Part shown: positions 63,112 through 64,000 of the stretch, one piece after another
Layout of the letters: every line of letters begins with the position of its first letter
How positions within the stretch are numbered: the stretch's first letter is position 1
NCBI RefSeq assembly: GCF_026625645.1
Contig: NZ_CP113056.1
Location: forward strand, 310,001 to 374,000
Direction: 5' to 3'
Length of the DNA stretch: 64,000 nucleotides
Source of the DNA: Ancylobacter sp. SL191
GTDB taxonomy: Bacteria > Pseudomonadota > Alphaproteobacteria > Rhizobiales > Xanthobacteraceae
Position numbers and translations under genes: made by a program
The notes under the pieces: model-generated
What the model saw: the letters and a program-made list of their open reading frames with translations, nothing else
Database searches by the model: none
What the model was told of the DNA's origin: nothing

Positions 63112-63537
63112 TCAGCGGCGCGGCGCTTCCGGCGCGGCGTCTCCCACCACCTCGGGCCGGTCGGCGGCGGCGAGGCGGCCCTCCTCGGCCTTGTAGTAAA
63201 ACTGGCTCGCCACCAGCCAGCCCTTGAGCGGGCGCAGCGGCGGGATGCAGGTCAGCAGCAGCACCGGCAGTGTGGTGAAGAGGTGGACCCAATAGGGCAC
63301 CTGATAGGCCACCTCCAGCCAGATGCCGAACAGCACGGCCGGGATGCACACGAAGCAGATGACGAAGAAGGCCGGCCCATCCGCCGGATCGGCGAAGGAA
63401 TAATCGAGCTCGCAAACCTCGCAGCGCGGCGCCAGGGCGAGGAAGCCGTCGAACAGATGCCCCTGCCCGCAGCGGGGGCAACGCCCCTTCACACCGGTCT
63501 CAAAGGGCGACAGCCTCGGCCATTCGCGCGCGGACAT
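63112..63537 (-). CDS. DUF983 protein
   Basis: 141 residues from ATG 63537 with GGGAG about nine bases upstream (the MTGETS ATG at 63555 lacks a site). A zinc-ribbon-like CPRC (C20, C23) and CEVC (C39, C42) precede two helices (GPAFFVICFVCIPAVLFGIWL and YWVHLFTTLPVLLLTCIPPL) and a cytoplasmic tail, the DUF983 pattern. Function unknown. Convergent with the YdjC gene, three bases apart. Confidence 0.9.
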   Translation of the reverse strand: MSAREWPRLSPFETGVKGRCPRCGQGHLFDGFLALAPRCEVCELDYSFADPADGPAFFVICFVCIPAVLFGIWLEVAYQVPYWVHLFTTLPVLLLTCIPPLRPLKGWLVASQFYYKAEEGRLAAADRPEVVGDAAPEAPRR

Positions 63538-63610
63538 GCTGGTCTCTCCCGTCATGGGCGGCGGCGCGTCCCATCGGCGCCGCCTTGGAAATGCGCGCGG
63601 GACGCCATCA

Positions 63611-63644
63611 AGTCAATAAATGACTGCAAACATTTATACAGTCA
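63611..63644. promoter_or_regulatory. Triple TGACT/AGTCA repeat in an AT-rich patch
   Basis: AGTCA (63611-63615) and TGACT (63621-63625) form one inverted repeat; TGACTG (63621-63626) and CAGTCA (63639-63644) form another. The surrounding ~60 bases are AT-rich, unlike the rest of the window. It lies between the divergent DUF983 gene and the small gene at 63766 and is a likely regulator-binding promoter region. Confidence 0.45.
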
Positions 63645-63765
63645 ATTTGCATTCAATAGCGTCATGTATGGATCAGCGGCTTCCGCTACCGCAAGGGCGA
63701 CGTTAACCAATTGCGGCGAATCTTGGCGGGCATCGAATGGTCGATTCGCCCCGCACGAGTTTCGT

Positions 63766-63975
63766 ATGAGTAACGTCATCCCCTTCCCGGCCCGCCTCCG
63801 TGAGCCCGAGCCGAACGACTTCGACATCGACCTGTTCACCGCCGTGGACGTGGCCATTCGCGACCTGCGCGACATCGCCCAGCGGCTGCGCGGTGACGTC
63901 ACCGGGCAGGAGCAGGCGGAGGAATGCATGCTCATGCTCGCCCGCGCCCTGGAGAGCGCCCGCCTGAGCGGCTGA
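63766..63975 (+). CDS. Small hypothetical protein
   Basis: 69 residues from ATG 63766 (MSNVIPFPARL). An acidic segment (EPNDFDIDLFTAVDVAIRDL) leads into a helical C-terminus (AQRLRGDVTGQEQAEECMLMLARALESARLSG). The VIPFP start is frequent in small alphaproteobacterial cytoplasmic proteins of unknown function. No strong ribosome site. The upstream TGACT repeats may control it. Confidence 0.65.
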   Translation: MSNVIPFPARLREPEPNDFDIDLFTAVDVAIRDLRDIAQRLRGDVTGQEQAEECMLMLARALESARLSG

Positions 63976-64000
63976 GGGGCGTCAGGCGATGAAGCTCTTG

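Overview
The window is about 64 kb of GC-rich, densely coding DNA with no rRNA or tRNA gene, CRISPR array, phage or insertion sequence that I can see. It looks like a chromosomal segment of an alphaproteobacterium of the order Hyphomicrobiales (Rhizobiales), perhaps Xanthobacteraceae/Ancylobacter-like; the family is an inference. Supporting signs are a ccoNOQP-ccoGHIS (fixNOQP-fixGHIS) cluster, separate b and b' ATP synthase subunits, a CcrM-type GANTC methyltransferase with mutY, DUF721, dsbA and smc nearby, a RibBX-type riboflavin gene with an N-terminal HTH, and a direct-repeat GAAC-N7-GAAC LexA-type box.

Layout. 1-7.1 kb (+): end of the cbb3 oxidase operon (ccoO tail, ccoQ, ccoP), the assembly genes ccoG, ccoH and ccoI read in frame into ccoS, then an MFS protein with the two metal motifs of CcoA-type copper importers. 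7.1-12.8 kb: an aminoethylphosphonate-type catabolic pair (phnX plus a TIGR03364-like FAD oxidoreductase), a membrane TPR protein and a beta-alanine-pyruvate-type aminotransferase. 12.9-20.8 kb: hrpB, a lone Flp-like pilin, a CorC/HlyC protein, aroC, HTH-RibBX and a DUF1194 vWA protein. 20.8-29.1 kb: a leftward RNA-modification/isoprenoid block (HDAC-like, xseB, dxs, tlyA, TrmA/RlmD-like MTase), split between xseB and dxs by a rightward module (membrane alpha/beta hydrolase, ICMT-like, DUF1272) plus DUF1284. 29.4-32.8 kb (+): Sua5/YrdC, a SleB-type cell-wall hydrolase and an exported beta-carbonic anhydrase. 32.9-39.4 kb (-): the F0 operon atpI-B-E-b'-b with a clear promoter and terminator, preceded by smc. 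39.7-48 kb: Lrp-EamA exporter, ICMT-like/FUSC convergent pair, ccrM, GST, CsbD, mutY, DUF721, dsbA. 48.3-52.4 kb: a radical SAM/VOC operon behind a LexA-like box, a glycosyltransferase-like protein, moaB and a zinc metallopeptidase. 52.4-55.7 kb: a quinone/peroxide-type module (MhqD-like hydrolase, MhqO-like ring-cleaving dioxygenase, LysR, OhrR-like MarR). 55.9-58.7 kb: a SorC-type regulator with a COG4091-type oxidoreductase of unknown substrate. 58.8-63.1 kb: a GtrA/GT39-like/GtrB-like operon and a divergent ChbG-like deacetylase. The end holds DUF983 and a 69-residue hypothetical.

Most interesting items: (i) the CcoI-CcoS reading-through at a six-G run, where removing one G restores the usual ATGA overlap; (ii) HTH-RibBX, whose own promoter carries two TTCA-N7-TGAA palindromes and appears leaderless; (iii) the LexA-type box in front of the radical SAM/VOC pair; (iv) the CcoA-like MFS gene; (v) the SorC regulator with paired repeats beside an orphan dehydrogenase. 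None of these proves a wholly new system; all are sequence-level inferences with checks stated below.
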